NCBI RefSeq assembly: GCF_001613145.1
Contig: NZ_BDBU01000007.1
Coordinates: 62,001 to 126,000, forward strand
DNA: 64,000 bases
Direction: 5' to 3'
From: Nocardia jejuensis NBRC 103114
Lineage (GTDB): Bacteria; Actinomycetota; Actinomycetes; Mycobacteriales; Mycobacteriaceae
The number at the start of each line of letters is the position of its first letter. Within the stretch, counting starts at the first letter, position 1. Below the pieces are notes generated by a model that ran no database searches, was not told the origin of the DNA, and saw only the letters and a list, made by a program, of their open reading frames with translations. Shown here in pieces: positions 52,584 through 61,189 of this stretch. A program made the position numbers and the translations under genes.

Positions 52584-53234
52584 TCACTCGAGTTTCCGGG
52601 CCAGGTCCGGGAGCCGGTCCACCATGGCCACCGCGTAATCGGCGACGATGCCGATCAGCACCGGCCGCTCCACCTTCAGGCCGCCGTCGAGCCAGACCAT
52701 GACCAGTTCGGCGGCGCCACCGGTGATCAGCTGGGCGAGCGCGGTCAGCGCCGTCTCCTCCTCGCCGTCGGGGATGTCCAGCAGCACCCGGGTCTGATCG
52801 ACGATCAGCTGTGCGACCTCGCGCATCCCCTCGAATCGCAGCCGGGTCAGGGCCTCGCTGCCGTAGGCCTGGGCGAAGGCGATATTGGCGCGCCGCGGAT
52901 CGTCGGTGACCGCCACGATGAGCGCGGCCACACCCGCCCGGATCTTGTCCTCCGGACTGCCCGGCGTCTCCTGCATGGTGGTGCGGGCACAGTCCAGCGC
53001 CTCGCGCTGCACCTCCTCGAGCAGGGTCCCGGCCAGCGCGTCCAGATCGGTGAACGCCTCGTAGAAGAAGCGCGGCCCCACTCGCGCCCGCTCGCACACT
53101 CCGCGCACGGTCAAGGCCGACAAGCCCTGCGTGCCAACGATATCCAGCGCCGCGTCCAGGAGTCTGCGGCGGCGCTGTTCGCGTCGCTCGTCGGTCGTGG
53201 TGCCGCGATAGGTGCCACTGAAAGCCCGGGTCAC
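52584..53234 (-). CDS. TetR-family regulator, divergent from the P450 gene
   Basis: A 216-residue repressor. Residues 18-65 are the TetR HTH (RRRRLLDAALDIVGTQGLSALTVRGV then ERARVGPRFFYEAF, quoted in parts), the rest an all-helical ligand domain. A perfect 18-bp palindrome lies between it and the P450 gene, so it most likely represses both. GTG 53234 start without strong ribosome binding site; leaderless translation is possible. TetR-P450 pairs of this kind occur in mycobacteria, e.g. next to CYP136. Confidence 0.9.
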   Translation of the reverse strand: MTRAFSGTYRGTTTDERREQRRRRLLDAALDIVGTQGLSALTVRGVCERARVGPRFFYEAFTDLDALAGTLLEEVQREALDCARTTMQETPGSPEDKIRAGVAALIVAVTDDPRRANIAFAQAYGSEALTRLRFEGMREVAQLIVDQTRVLLDIPDGEEETALTALAQLITGGAAELVMVWLDGGLKVERPVLIGIVADYAVAMVDRLPDLARKLE

Positions 53235-53273
53235 CTTGCAAGCTTGGCACAGAAATCGGGAAACAACCGTTTA

Positions 53274-53291
53274 CGGAAACATTTGTTTCCG
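53274..53291. promoter_or_regulatory. TetR operator in the tetR-P450 intergenic region
   Basis: CGGAAACATTTGTTTCCG is an 18-bp palindrome with 8-bp perfect arms. An additional half-site GGAAACA lies 17 bp upstream at 53259-53265. GATATC directly after the palindrome could be the -10 of the P450 promoter with TTTACG (53270-53275) as -35. Confidence 0.75.
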
Positions 53292-53327
53292 ATATCGTGA
53301 GTTCAGGCGTTCGAACGGAGACCAACG

Positions 53328-54800
53328 ATGAATCTCCTTGTAACCAGGGAATTTCCGATGCCAAGCGCGCTCGCGGAGCGCCACCTCAGAGCCCGGTTGA
53401 ATCACCGGATCCAGCGTCGCGTGGGCGAGGTCCTGGAGCGATATCCCTCACCGCCCCGTGCCCTGGCCGAACCACCCGAGGGCAGCGGCCTGCGCCCGCT
53501 GCCGGGCGACTTCGGCGCACCCGGTGTCGGCCATATGCTCAGCAGCTTCTCCGATCCGGTCGGCTTCGCCCGGAAACGGATAGCGCGCTACGGCCCGGTG
53601 CAGTGGATGGGTGGCTTCGGTCGCCCGATCGTGGGCGTATCGAGCCCCGAGGCGATCGAGGTGGTGCTGTTGGACCGGCAGCGTGTCTTCTCCGCGCAGA
53701 ACGGCTGGAATTTCGTGATCGGCCCGTTCTTCCGCGGCGGGATCATGTTGCGCGACTACGACGAACACGCGTATCACCGCCGGATCCTGCAGCAGGCCTT
53801 CACCAGACCGCGCCTGATGGGCTATCTGGATCTCACCACGCCCAGGATCGTGCGCGGCATCGACGCGTGGCGGCCGCGGCGCGACTTCCGGCTCTACGAC
53901 CACGTCAAACAGTTGCTGCTGGAGCAGGCCACGGTCGCGTTCGTCGGCGCCGAACTCGGTCCGGAGGGCACCCGGCTGGCGCACGCCTTCGAAGAGGCGG
54001 TGCAGGGCGGGCAGGCGGTGTTCCGCACGAATGTGCCCGGGGGAGTGTGGCATCGGGGTCTGCGCGGTCGGCGGGTGCTCGAGGAGTACTTCCGCCGGGA
54101 GCTGCCGGGCAAGCGCGCCGGGGACGGTGACGACCTGTTCAGCGTGCTGTGCCATGCCGAGACCGAGGACGGTGAGTCCTTCACCGACGACGACGTCGTC
54201 GACCACATGATCTTCGTGATGATGGCGGCGCACGACACCAGCACCATCGCCATTTCCATGCTGGCCTACGAACTGGCCCGGCAGCCCGAATGGCAGGAGC
54301 GCCTGCGCGCCGAATCGCGCGCCCTGGGCACTCCGATCCTGGGCTACGCCGATCTGGACCGGCTGCCCGGGCTCGAGATGGCGTTCAAGGAGACGCTGCG
54401 CATGCACTCGCCGGTCGTCGGCCAGGCCCGTGAAACCCTCGCGGACACAGACATTCTCGGCTACTACGTACCCCGGGGCACGCTGGTGATGGTCAGCCCG
54501 CACGGGATGATGCGCTCACAGGAGTACTGGCACGATCCGGATGTCTTCGATCCGGAACGGTTCGATCCGGCACGCGCCGAGGACAAGGCGCACCGGTACG
54601 TCTGGCCGCCCTTCGGCGGCGGCGCGCACAAGTGCATCGGCCGGTACTTCGGCGGTATGACGGTGAAGGCGGTGCTGCACCGCATGCTGCTGAACTACCG
54701 CTGGAGCGTCCCGGCGGACTACGACCTGCCGCTGGTGATCGGTACCGGGCCCAAACCCGCCGACGGCCTGCCGATCCGCCTGGAACGCCTGACCGACTGA
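53328..54800 (+). CDS. Cytochrome P450 (CYP136-like)
   Basis: A 490-residue P450. I-helix AAHDTS (oxygen activation), KETLRMHSP (ExxR), FDPERFDP (PERF) and the heme loop FGGGAHKCIGRYFGG with the axial Cys are all intact. The length and 40-residue N-terminal extension before PGDFGAPGVGH, together with the divergent TetR, resemble mycobacterial CYP136; family assignment needs comparison. It probably hydroxylates a sterol or lipid; a 5-alpha-reductase-like gene lies nearby. ATG 53328 has GGAG upstream. Followed by a strong hairpin. Confidence 0.9.
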   Translation: MNLLVTREFPMPSALAERHLRARLNHRIQRRVGEVLERYPSPPRALAEPPEGSGLRPLPGDFGAPGVGHMLSSFSDPVGFARKRIARYGPVQWMGGFGRPIVGVSSPEAIEVVLLDRQRVFSAQNGWNFVIGPFFRGGIMLRDYDEHAYHRRILQQAFTRPRLMGYLDLTTPRIVRGIDAWRPRRDFRLYDHVKQLLLEQATVAFVGAELGPEGTRLAHAFEEAVQGGQAVFRTNVPGGVWHRGLRGRRVLEEYFRRELPGKRAGDGDDLFSVLCHAETEDGESFTDDDVVDHMIFVMMAAHDTSTIAISMLAYELARQPEWQERLRAESRALGTPILGYADLDRLPGLEMAFKETLRMHSPVVGQARETLADTDILGYYVPRGTLVMVSPHGMMRSQEYWHDPDVFDPERFDPARAEDKAHRYVWPPFGGGAHKCIGRYFGGMTVKAVLHRMLLNYRWSVPADYDLPLVIGTGPKPADGLPIRLERLTD

Positions 54801-54807
54801 TCGCTCC

Positions 54808-54834
54808 CGGCCGCGGCGATCCATGCCGCGGCCG
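54808..54834. terminator. Hairpin terminator after the P450 gene
   Basis: Perfect 10-bp stem CGGCCGCGGC / GCCGCGGCCG with 7-base loop, 8 bp after the P450 stop codon and 30 bp before the stop of the convergent gene; likely used in both directions. Confidence 0.65.
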
Positions 54835-54863
54835 AAAGCGCGTGTGCCCGAGCCGAGATCGGC

Positions 54864-55895
54864 TCACCGCACGTCGCGCGGAATGCCCAGCTCGAGGTCC
54901 AGGTACCGCATGTCCTGATCGCGCCGGCGGCCGTTGCGGAACGCCCGGAACACCAGATCCTGCGGATGCCGCACGGTGAACACCTCGCGGAAGGTGGCCA
55001 CCGTGCGTTGCGGCGCGCCCAGCAGGCGGGGGTTGTATCCGGCCTGCGCCAGCGGACCCTCCCAGATCAGCGCCGCTCCGCCCGGCACGCTGTGCGGGGC
55101 GAAGCTCCAGCCGAGATCCCGCATGCGCCGGTCGAATTCGCTCGCGCCGAGCCCGGCCACGTCCCAGCCGCTGGCCTCGTTGAACAGTTGCCTGCCGTGC
55201 AGGAACTGGACGAAGCACGGATCCGGGCCCGGATGCGGGGTGCTGATGCTGATCACGCCGTCCCACGGCAGCGTGGTCAGCGCCCAGGCCAGCCGGGCCT
55301 CGAAATCGGCCCAGTCCGTGCACATTACGGGCGCGTCGCGTTCGCTGGGGCGATCCCCGGCCAACCCGTAGGTGCCGGTCTCGGGCGAGTCCAGACTCCA
55401 CGCGGTGAACCGCAGCCGATCCGCGGACATGTCCAGCCCGTTGCGCAGCACGGTCACCAGCGAGTCCGCTATGTGGCGGCGCTGATCTATGCTCGCACCG
55501 CGTCGCCAGCCCGTGGTCCATTCGCGCGCCAGCTGCGGTTGTTCCTGTACGCGTCGGACCGCGCGCCATTGCGGATCCGGTGTCGCCGCATCCGATTCCA
55601 GCGCCAGCGGCACCGGATCCCAGATCCCGTCCGGCTGCGTGCGCAGCACCGAGAGCAGCCGATCGGCGTCGGCGGTGTCCTCGGGAACCGCGATCACCGC
55701 CTCGACATCACTGCCCTGTTGCGCGAAATGCACATGCCGCCCGAGGCTTTCGTCGCGGATCTGGATGAATCTGGGGTTCCACTCCAACCCCGCCGGCTCG
55801 CCCCCGAGCCCGCTGTCGGCCTGATCCTCCTCGAGGAAGAACGGCATCCAGTGCGACAGCACACGCCACCCCTCCGCACCCACCTTGGCACCCAC
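54864..55895 (-). CDS. Hypothetical protein, unknown family
   Basis: A 343-residue soluble acidic protein without signal peptide or membrane helix. Segments such as GWRVLSHWMPFFLEEDQADSG, VIAVPEDTADADRLLSVL, ALTTLPWDGVISISTPHPGPDP and VRHPQDLVFRAFRNG suggest two similar alpha/beta domains, reminiscent of chaperone-like TY-Chap/YbjN-type proteins of actinobacteria, but I cannot assign it. GTG 55895 has GGAGGGAGG upstream; the next in-frame GTG is at 55883. Divergent from the steroid-reductase-like gene. Confidence 0.6.
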   Translation of the reverse strand: MGAKVGAEGWRVLSHWMPFFLEEDQADSGLGGEPAGLEWNPRFIQIRDESLGRHVHFAQQGSDVEAVIAVPEDTADADRLLSVLRTQPDGIWDPVPLALESDAATPDPQWRAVRRVQEQPQLAREWTTGWRRGASIDQRRHIADSLVTVLRNGLDMSADRLRFTAWSLDSPETGTYGLAGDRPSERDAPVMCTDWADFEARLAWALTTLPWDGVISISTPHPGPDPCFVQFLHGRQLFNEASGWDVAGLGASEFDRRMRDLGWSFAPHSVPGGAALIWEGPLAQAGYNPRLLGAPQRTVATFREVFTVRHPQDLVFRAFRNGRRRDQDMRYLDLELGIPRDVR

Positions 55896-56018
55896 CTTGC
55901 CTCCCTCCGGGTTTCCTCGAACCTACCGGGCGGTACCTGCCGTTGCGTCACTATGGCTTCCGGTCGCTATGCCCGCCGTGGTAGAACCTGTTCTAGTTTT
56001 TCCAATGAAGGACCGTGA

Positions 56019-56810
56019 ATGAACTGGTACACCGGTAACACTGTTTACGACACCGTGCTCACGATCGCGCTGGCTTTCACCGCGTTCGTGCTGGTGGGTG
56101 GGCTTTTCGGGCAAAGCCCGTACGGCCGATTCGCCACCGCGAAGCTCGGCCTCAACCTGAACCCGAAGCTCGGCTGGTGGCTGATGGAGATTCCAGCCAC
56201 CGTGGTCTTCGCGGTCGCCTATCTGACCGGTCCGAACCGATTCGAGCCGACTTCGCTGGTGCTGGCGGCCATCTGGATTCTGCACTACGGCAATCGCGGG
56301 TGGTTCTTCCCCCTCTCGATTCGCCAAGTCCCCGGCAAACAAACCAGTTTCAATGTCTCGGTGCTCGGCATGGGCATGCTCGTCACCACCATGCACGGCT
56401 ACCTGAACGGCGCGCTGTTCAGCCACGACTACTTCGGGCAGTACGGCACCGCGTGGCTGACCGATCCGCGCTTCCTGATCGGACTGGTGATCTACCTCGC
56501 CGGGTTCGCCCTGCTGGTGAGTTCCGAGGGGATCGTTCGCAATCTGCGCGACAAGAACAATCCGGGCGCAACGGAATACAAGGTGCCGTACGGTCTCGGC
56601 TTCAAGTTCGTCACCAGCCCCACCTATCTGGGTGAGCTGCTCGCCTGGGCCGGATTCGCGCTTCTGACCTGGGCGCTGCCCGGCGTGATCATCTTCCTGA
56701 TCACCTTCGGCAATCTGGTTCCGCGCGCCTTCGCCACCCACGCCTGGTACCGGGAGAAGTTCGCCGACTACCCGCCGGAGCGAAAAGCGCTGGTGCCGTT
56801 CGTCGTCTAG
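56019..56810 (+). CDS. 3-oxo-5-alpha-steroid 4-dehydrogenase-like membrane protein
   Basis: A 263-residue integral membrane protein with six to seven helices. The C-terminal half carries the SRD5A/DUF1295 signature: YKVPYGLGFKFVTSPTYLGE (NADPH and substrate region), LAWAGFALLTW, and AFATHAWYREKFADYPPERKALVPFV. Eukaryotic members reduce the 4,5 double bond of 3-oxo-steroids; bacterial members are less known. ATG 56019 has AAGGA upstream. The nearby P450 and this enzyme may both act on sterols, but they are not in one operon. Confidence 0.85.
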   Translation: MNWYTGNTVYDTVLTIALAFTAFVLVGGLFGQSPYGRFATAKLGLNLNPKLGWWLMEIPATVVFAVAYLTGPNRFEPTSLVLAAIWILHYGNRGWFFPLSIRQVPGKQTSFNVSVLGMGMLVTTMHGYLNGALFSHDYFGQYGTAWLTDPRFLIGLVIYLAGFALLVSSEGIVRNLRDKNNPGATEYKVPYGLGFKFVTSPTYLGELLAWAGFALLTWALPGVIIFLITFGNLVPRAFATHAWYREKFADYPPERKALVPFVV

Positions 56811-56835
56811 GCGGTCGTGCGGCCGGTCCCGGCGC

Positions 56836-56876
56836 TGTGGGACCTGCTCGTCACTTCGTGTGGGACCTGCTCGTCA
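56836..56876. repeat. 18-bp direct repeat at the 3' end of the GGDEF gene
   Basis: TGTGGGACCTGCTCGTCA occurs at 56836-56853 and 56859-56876 (23-bp period). The first copy contains the stop codon of the GGDEF gene and the second encodes its last residues, so a 23-bp duplication set the present C-terminus. Confidence 0.85.
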
Positions 56877-58146
56877 TCCCGTGGCGTGACGCCTTGTCTC
56901 GGTACATGGCGGTGTCCACGGCGTGCATGAGCTCGTCGATGGCGGTGGAGCGGGTATCCACCAGCGCGGTACCGATACTCGCGCCCACCGTGACCGAGAG
57001 CCCGGCCACGTCGAACGGATCCCGTAGCGCCCCCAGCAGATCGCGTGCCACCGTGGTCAATTCCTGCTCCCCGGAACAGTTCTCGATCAGCACGATGAAT
57101 TCGTCGCCGCCCAGCCGGGCGATCGTCGCACCGGTGGGCAGGGCCGCGCGCAGCCGGTGCGCCACATCGCAGAGCACGTGATCACCCGCGGTGTGCCCGC
57201 GCCGGTCGTTGATCTCCTTGAACCCGTCCAGATCCAGATAGCAGACGCCCACCTGCCCGTCGGCGGCGGCGAGCCGGTCGAAGAACAGCAGCCGGTTCGG
57301 CAGTCCGGTGAGCGAATCGTGGTGTGCGTCGTACCAGAGCTGGTCGGCCAGCGCCTTGCGCTCGGTGACATCGACGGTGACCCCGATGAGAAAGCGGGGC
57401 TTGCCGTCGCTGTCGCGGACCACGGTCATGGACAGGTCGATGATCGCGGTGCTGCCGTCCTGGCGGGTGTGTACGGTCTCGGTGCGGAACCGCTGGATCT
57501 CACCCGAGAGCAGACGCTGGAACTGGGCGAAGGCGTCGCCGATGTTCACCGGGCCGAGGATGTCCGCGACCGAGCGGCCCGGCATCGATTCGGCGGGCAC
57601 GCCGAGCGCTTCGGCCATGGCGTTGTTCACGTCGACCACCTGGCCGGTGGTGACGTCGACTGTCCCGATGCCCACCGAGGCGCCCTCGAAGATGGCTTGG
57701 AAGCGGGCCTCGGACAGTTGCCGTCGCGCCTCGGCCTCCCGCGCGGCGGTCAGCGCGGCGGCGAGGGTGGCTTCCTGTTCCGCGAGTGCGGCATTGCGCA
57801 GTCCGGAGGTGAACTCGGCCGCGAATTCGGCCGCCACGGCCACGGCCCGATCCCGCACGGCCGCATACTCGGGGCAGGCCGGATCGGGGCATACGGCGGT
57901 CACCAGATCCCGGCACAGCACCAGTACCGAGCGGTGCACGGCCAGGGGGTCACGGTAGTTGGCGGCCACCAGCGCCGCGGCGGCGTCGCGGGCCACCGAG
58001 AGGTCCTCGGTGCCCCGCACCGCCGCGACGAGCCGCTCGGCGAAGCCGTCGAGCAGGCACTCCACCTCGGTTCTGGTGAGCGTCGGAGCGACCGCGCCGT
58101 CGAGCATCTCTGCCCACAGCACCGCCAGCTCGTGTGCCGCGCCCAC
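56851..58146 (-). CDS. PAS-GGDEF diguanylate cyclase
   Basis: A 431-residue cytosolic signalling protein. Residues 1-130 are a helical N-terminal domain of unknown type (with CPDPACPEY), a coiled coil follows (LAAALTAAREAEARRQLSEARFQ in part), then a PAS domain (FEGASVGIGTVDVTTGQVV, about 145-265) and a GGDEF domain with DSLTGLPNRLLF, YLDLDGFKEIND and RLGGDEFIVL. The active-site GGDEF is intact, so it should make cyclic di-GMP; no RxxD inhibition site precedes it and no EAL domain follows. GTG 58146. Signal sensed by PAS unknown. Confidence 0.9.
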   Translation of the reverse strand: MGAAHELAVLWAEMLDGAVAPTLTRTEVECLLDGFAERLVAAVRGTEDLSVARDAAAALVAANYRDPLAVHRSVLVLCRDLVTAVCPDPACPEYAAVRDRAVAVAAEFAAEFTSGLRNAALAEQEATLAAALTAAREAEARRQLSEARFQAIFEGASVGIGTVDVTTGQVVDVNNAMAEALGVPAESMPGRSVADILGPVNIGDAFAQFQRLLSGEIQRFRTETVHTRQDGSTAIIDLSMTVVRDSDGKPRFLIGVTVDVTERKALADQLWYDAHHDSLTGLPNRLLFFDRLAAADGQVGVCYLDLDGFKEINDRRGHTAGDHVLCDVAHRLRAALPTGATIARLGGDEFIVLIENCSGEQELTTVARDLLGALRDPFDVAGLSVTVGASIGTALVDTRSTAIDELMHAVDTAMYRDKASRHGMTSRSHTK

Positions 58147-58176
58147 CGGAAACCCCTGCCTGCCGTCGAAACTCGC

Positions 58177-58986
58177 TCAGCCCTTGCGGCCGACTCCCGC
58201 AAGCCCGAGCGAACGACCGGGAGCCTCGTGCTGATCGCGATCGGACTCCGGCCGCCACAATGGCAATTCCACCACACCGGGCTCGATCAGCTCCCAGCCG
58301 TCGAACATCGCGGTGATCGCCTCGCGTCCGCGGAAGTGAATGCCGACCTTGCTCTTGTTCGCGGCGTTCGCACCGAGCTTCGCGGCATCCTCCGGCCGGG
58401 TGGCCGAGGTGAGGTGTGAGATGGCCACGAAGCTGCCGGTCGGCATCACCGCACGCAGATCCGAGACCATCTCGGCCGGGCGGTCATCGTCGGCAAGCAG
58501 GTGCAGCACCGCGATCAGCAGGACGCCGACCGGCTGATCGAGATCGATCAGCCCGGTGGCCCCGGCCCGCTCCATCAGTTCGGCGGGCTTGCGCAGATCC
58601 GCCTCGACGGCGGTGGCGTTGTCGTTGTCGCTCAGGATCGCGCGGGCGTGCGCCACCGCGACCGGATCGATGTCGACGTAGAGCACGCGGCACTCCGGAT
58701 CGATCTCCTGCGCGATCTCGTGCACATTGCCCGCGGTCGGGATGCCGGAGCCGATATCGAGGAACTGTCGCACGCCCGAGTCCACCAGGAAGCGCACCGC
58801 CCGCCGCAGGAACGCGCGATTGCTCAACGCCAGCCGCGGCAGATCGGGCACCAGGGCCTTGCCCTGCTCCGCGGCCTGCCGATCGACCTCGAAGTTGTGC
58901 GAGCCGCCCAGCAGCGCGTCGTACATGCGCGCGGGACTCGGCAGCGTCATGTCGACGCCCTCCGGTGCCCATGTCGGTCTGTCCAT
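58177..58986 (-). CDS. SAM-dependent methyltransferase, DUF574 type
   Basis: A 269-residue protein of the actinobacterial Methyltransf_19 (DUF574) family: PSPARMYDALLGGSHNFEVDR at the N-terminus, FLDIGSGIPTAGNVHEIAQE (SAM-binding), VLYVDIDPVAVAHARAIL and DLRAVMPTGSFVAISHL. Family members are numerous in Streptomyces and Nocardia, but substrates are mostly unknown. ATG 58986 has AGGAGGG eight bases upstream. 30 bp upstream of the GGDEF gene on the same strand; possible operon. Confidence 0.9.
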   Translation of the reverse strand: MDRPTWAPEGVDMTLPSPARMYDALLGGSHNFEVDRQAAEQGKALVPDLPRLALSNRAFLRRAVRFLVDSGVRQFLDIGSGIPTAGNVHEIAQEIDPECRVLYVDIDPVAVAHARAILSDNDNATAVEADLRKPAELMERAGATGLIDLDQPVGVLLIAVLHLLADDDRPAEMVSDLRAVMPTGSFVAISHLTSATRPEDAAKLGANAANKSKVGIHFRGREAITAMFDGWELIEPGVVELPLWRPESDRDQHEAPGRSLGLAGVGRKG

Positions 58987-59183
58987 CCGAAAAACCCTCC
59001 TGCGACAACGTGCCGACCCCGCCGGTGCTCCGGACCGGCTCAGTGCGTCCAGCCGAGGCGGCGGCGCGTGGGAACGACCCGTCGCCACCCGGACGGTGCT
59101 GTGCGCATGTTAGCCGTAGTTCTCGGAAGTCCTTGCGGCGATACCTTTCTCGTGGAGCACGAGCCGGATCACCGCGCGGCGGA

Positions 59184-59948
59184 TCACGCGCACGTGCTGT
59201 GCGTGAGCGGCGGCACGCAGACCCCGGTCGTATCGGCCAAGAGCAGCCGAGCACCCAGGACCAGCGAACACAGCGCCACCAGACCGAACAGCAACACCCA
59301 CACTAGTCCGGGAATCCGCGTCAGGCGCGCCAGCTGATCGGCGTCGGAATTGGGCTCGTGCCGGCGGTTGCGCTGCAGTTCGATGACCGGCCGCACCGCG
59401 GCGAACAGCAGAAACCAGGCCGCGGAGTAGGCGAGCGCCGCCTGGGTGGTGTCGGTGCCGAACCAGGACACCACGAACACGATGCCGCCGGTCACCACCA
59501 TCGAGAGCAGACCGTAGCCGTTGCGCACCTTCACCAGCAGCACCAGCAACAGCGCGATGGTCAGCCACAGCATGAGCGTGATGCGATGCGCGCCCAGCAG
59601 CGCCGCGTACCCGAGACCGACCAGCGCCGGCGCGGGATAACCGGCCGCGCTGGTCAGAATCATGCCGAAGCCGTACGGTTTTCCGCTCGACACCGTGAGT
59701 CCGGAAGTGTCCGAATGCAATCGGATGCTGTTGAGCCTGCGGCCGGTGAGCAGCGCGGTGAACGCGTGCCCGCCCTCGTGCGCGATCGTCACGATATTGC
59801 GCAGAATCCGCCACGTCGGCCGGAAAACGACCAGGAGCAGCGCGATCGCGCCGGTCCCGATCACCAGTTGCCAGGGCGGCGGGGTCTGCGTGGTGGTCAG
59901 CCGATCCAGGATCGTGCTGCCGCGTTCGGCCAACTCTGCGGTGTTCAC
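59184..59948 (-). CDS. M50-like membrane metalloprotease
   Basis: A 254-residue membrane protein with about six helices. The zinc motif lies in VTIAHEGGHAFTALLTGR (HEGGH), and SSGKPYGFGMILTSAAGYPAPALVG contains the downstream conserved Gly/Pro region typical of the M50B family. Members cut within or near the membrane, though function of this branch is unknown. GTG 59948 (MNTAELAERG) is the chosen start; a GTG at 59984 would add 12 residues. Neither has a strong ribosome binding site. Confidence 0.8.
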   Translation of the reverse strand: MNTAELAERGSTILDRLTTTQTPPPWQLVIGTGAIALLLVVFRPTWRILRNIVTIAHEGGHAFTALLTGRRLNSIRLHSDTSGLTVSSGKPYGFGMILTSAAGYPAPALVGLGYAALLGAHRITLMLWLTIALLLVLLVKVRNGYGLLSMVVTGGIVFVVSWFGTDTTQAALAYSAAWFLLFAAVRPVIELQRNRRHEPNSDADQLARLTRIPGLVWVLLFGLVALCSLVLGARLLLADTTGVCVPPLTHSTCA

Positions 59949-60007
59949 CGCCGAACCATAGCGACTCCGGCTGTCGCCGACCACAGGTCTGCTATTAGTC
60001 AGCTCCG

Positions 60008-60994
60008 CTATTTGACCGCCCAGACCATCGATTCCGATGCGGTCAGGCGGTGGGTGCGCGGATCGCGGAAGCCCGCGTCGGTCAACCAGTTCCGGAGATC
60101 GGCGGCGGTGTAGTCGAAACCCCCGTCGGTCTCGATGAGCGTATTGAGACTCATCAGCAGGCCGGCGAGATTGCTGCGGCGATCGTCGTCGATGAGCGTC
60201 TCGTAGACGATGATCGCGCCGCCCTGGGGCAGGACGCGATGCGCCTTGGCCAGCAACATGCGCTTGGTGTCGAGGTCCCAGTCGTGCAATATGCGCCCGA
60301 ACACCAGCACATCGGTGCCCGGGAGCGCGTCGGTGAACAGGTCCCCGGCGCGGAATCTCACGCGATCACCCAGCGGCGCAACATATTCGGTGAACGCGGG
60401 CTCGGCATCGGGTAGATCGAAGCCGATGCCGTGCAGATGCGGATGCCGATGCAGCAGCGTGCGCAGCAGGGCGCCCTGTGCGGACCCGATGTCCGCGACG
60501 CTGTTCCAGCGGTGCCACGGAAACAGTTCCGCGATGGCGCGGGCGCTGGGCAGGGTCAGCCCGGTCCGGGCGCACTGGGCTTCGCGCAGCCGGCGCGGGT
60601 CGCTGTACAGCTCGTCGAACTCCTCACCGCCGTGCTTGACCTCGTTCTGTGGCAGGCCTGTGCGCAGGCCCTCGGTCAATCCGCTCCACAGGGGGTACAG
60701 GCGGGTCGCCGCCATTTCCAGGAAGCCGCCGAGATATTCGTGGCGGCGGCGGTCCAGGTAGGCGGCGGTGTCGGGGGTGTTCGCGTAGCGGCCGTCCGCG
60801 CGGCGCAACATGTCCATGGCGACCAGGGCGTCCAGGAAGTCTTCGGCCGCGCGCGGGTGCAGTCCTAATTCCTCGCGTAGCTCCTGCGCGGTCAGCCGTC
60901 GTTCGCCGAGCGTGGTGAACACTCCCATCTCCACGGCGCTGAGCAGCGTCCTGGACGCCCAGAAACCCATCCCGATCTCGAGGATCCGCTCCAT
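60008..60994 (-). CDS. O-methyltransferase (plant/polyketide O-MT type)
   Basis: A 328-residue class I methyltransferase. The N-terminal winged dimerisation domain (LLSAVEMGVFTTLGERRLTAQELREELGL, quoted here only in part) is followed by the SAM site VADIGSAQGALLRTLL, FDLPD, the FRAGDLF segment and RILHDW, whose His is the general base. These enzymes methylate hydroxyls of small aromatic or polyketide molecules, for example in pigment or antibiotic tailoring. No biosynthetic cluster adjoins it. ATG 60994. Confidence 0.9.
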   Translation of the reverse strand: MERILEIGMGFWASRTLLSAVEMGVFTTLGERRLTAQELREELGLHPRAAEDFLDALVAMDMLRRADGRYANTPDTAAYLDRRRHEYLGGFLEMAATRLYPLWSGLTEGLRTGLPQNEVKHGGEEFDELYSDPRRLREAQCARTGLTLPSARAIAELFPWHRWNSVADIGSAQGALLRTLLHRHPHLHGIGFDLPDAEPAFTEYVAPLGDRVRFRAGDLFTDALPGTDVLVFGRILHDWDLDTKRMLLAKAHRVLPQGGAIIVYETLIDDDRRSNLAGLLMSLNTLIETDGGFDYTAADLRNWLTDAGFRDPRTHRLTASESMVWAVK

Positions 60995-61189
60995 GACGAT
61001 CCACCCTAACCACGACCGCGGTCCGGGTAGGGAGGCGCGACGCTGTTCCGGGGCAACACTTTTCGCCCGGCGGGAATGGGTTAGGGCATTCGTCCGATAG
61101 CGGACAAAAGAACAGCCTCATAGTGTCGGAAGGTCGGCGAGTTCGGTGCCAGAAGCGTCCGGCGTTGCAGAGCAGACAGGACATCCGAG

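Noticed and set aside
61092..61105. GTCCG-ATAG-CGGAC inverted repeat before the globin-fusion gene
   Set aside because: A 5-bp stem with a following AAAAG is too weak to call terminator or operator; no regulator gene adjoins.
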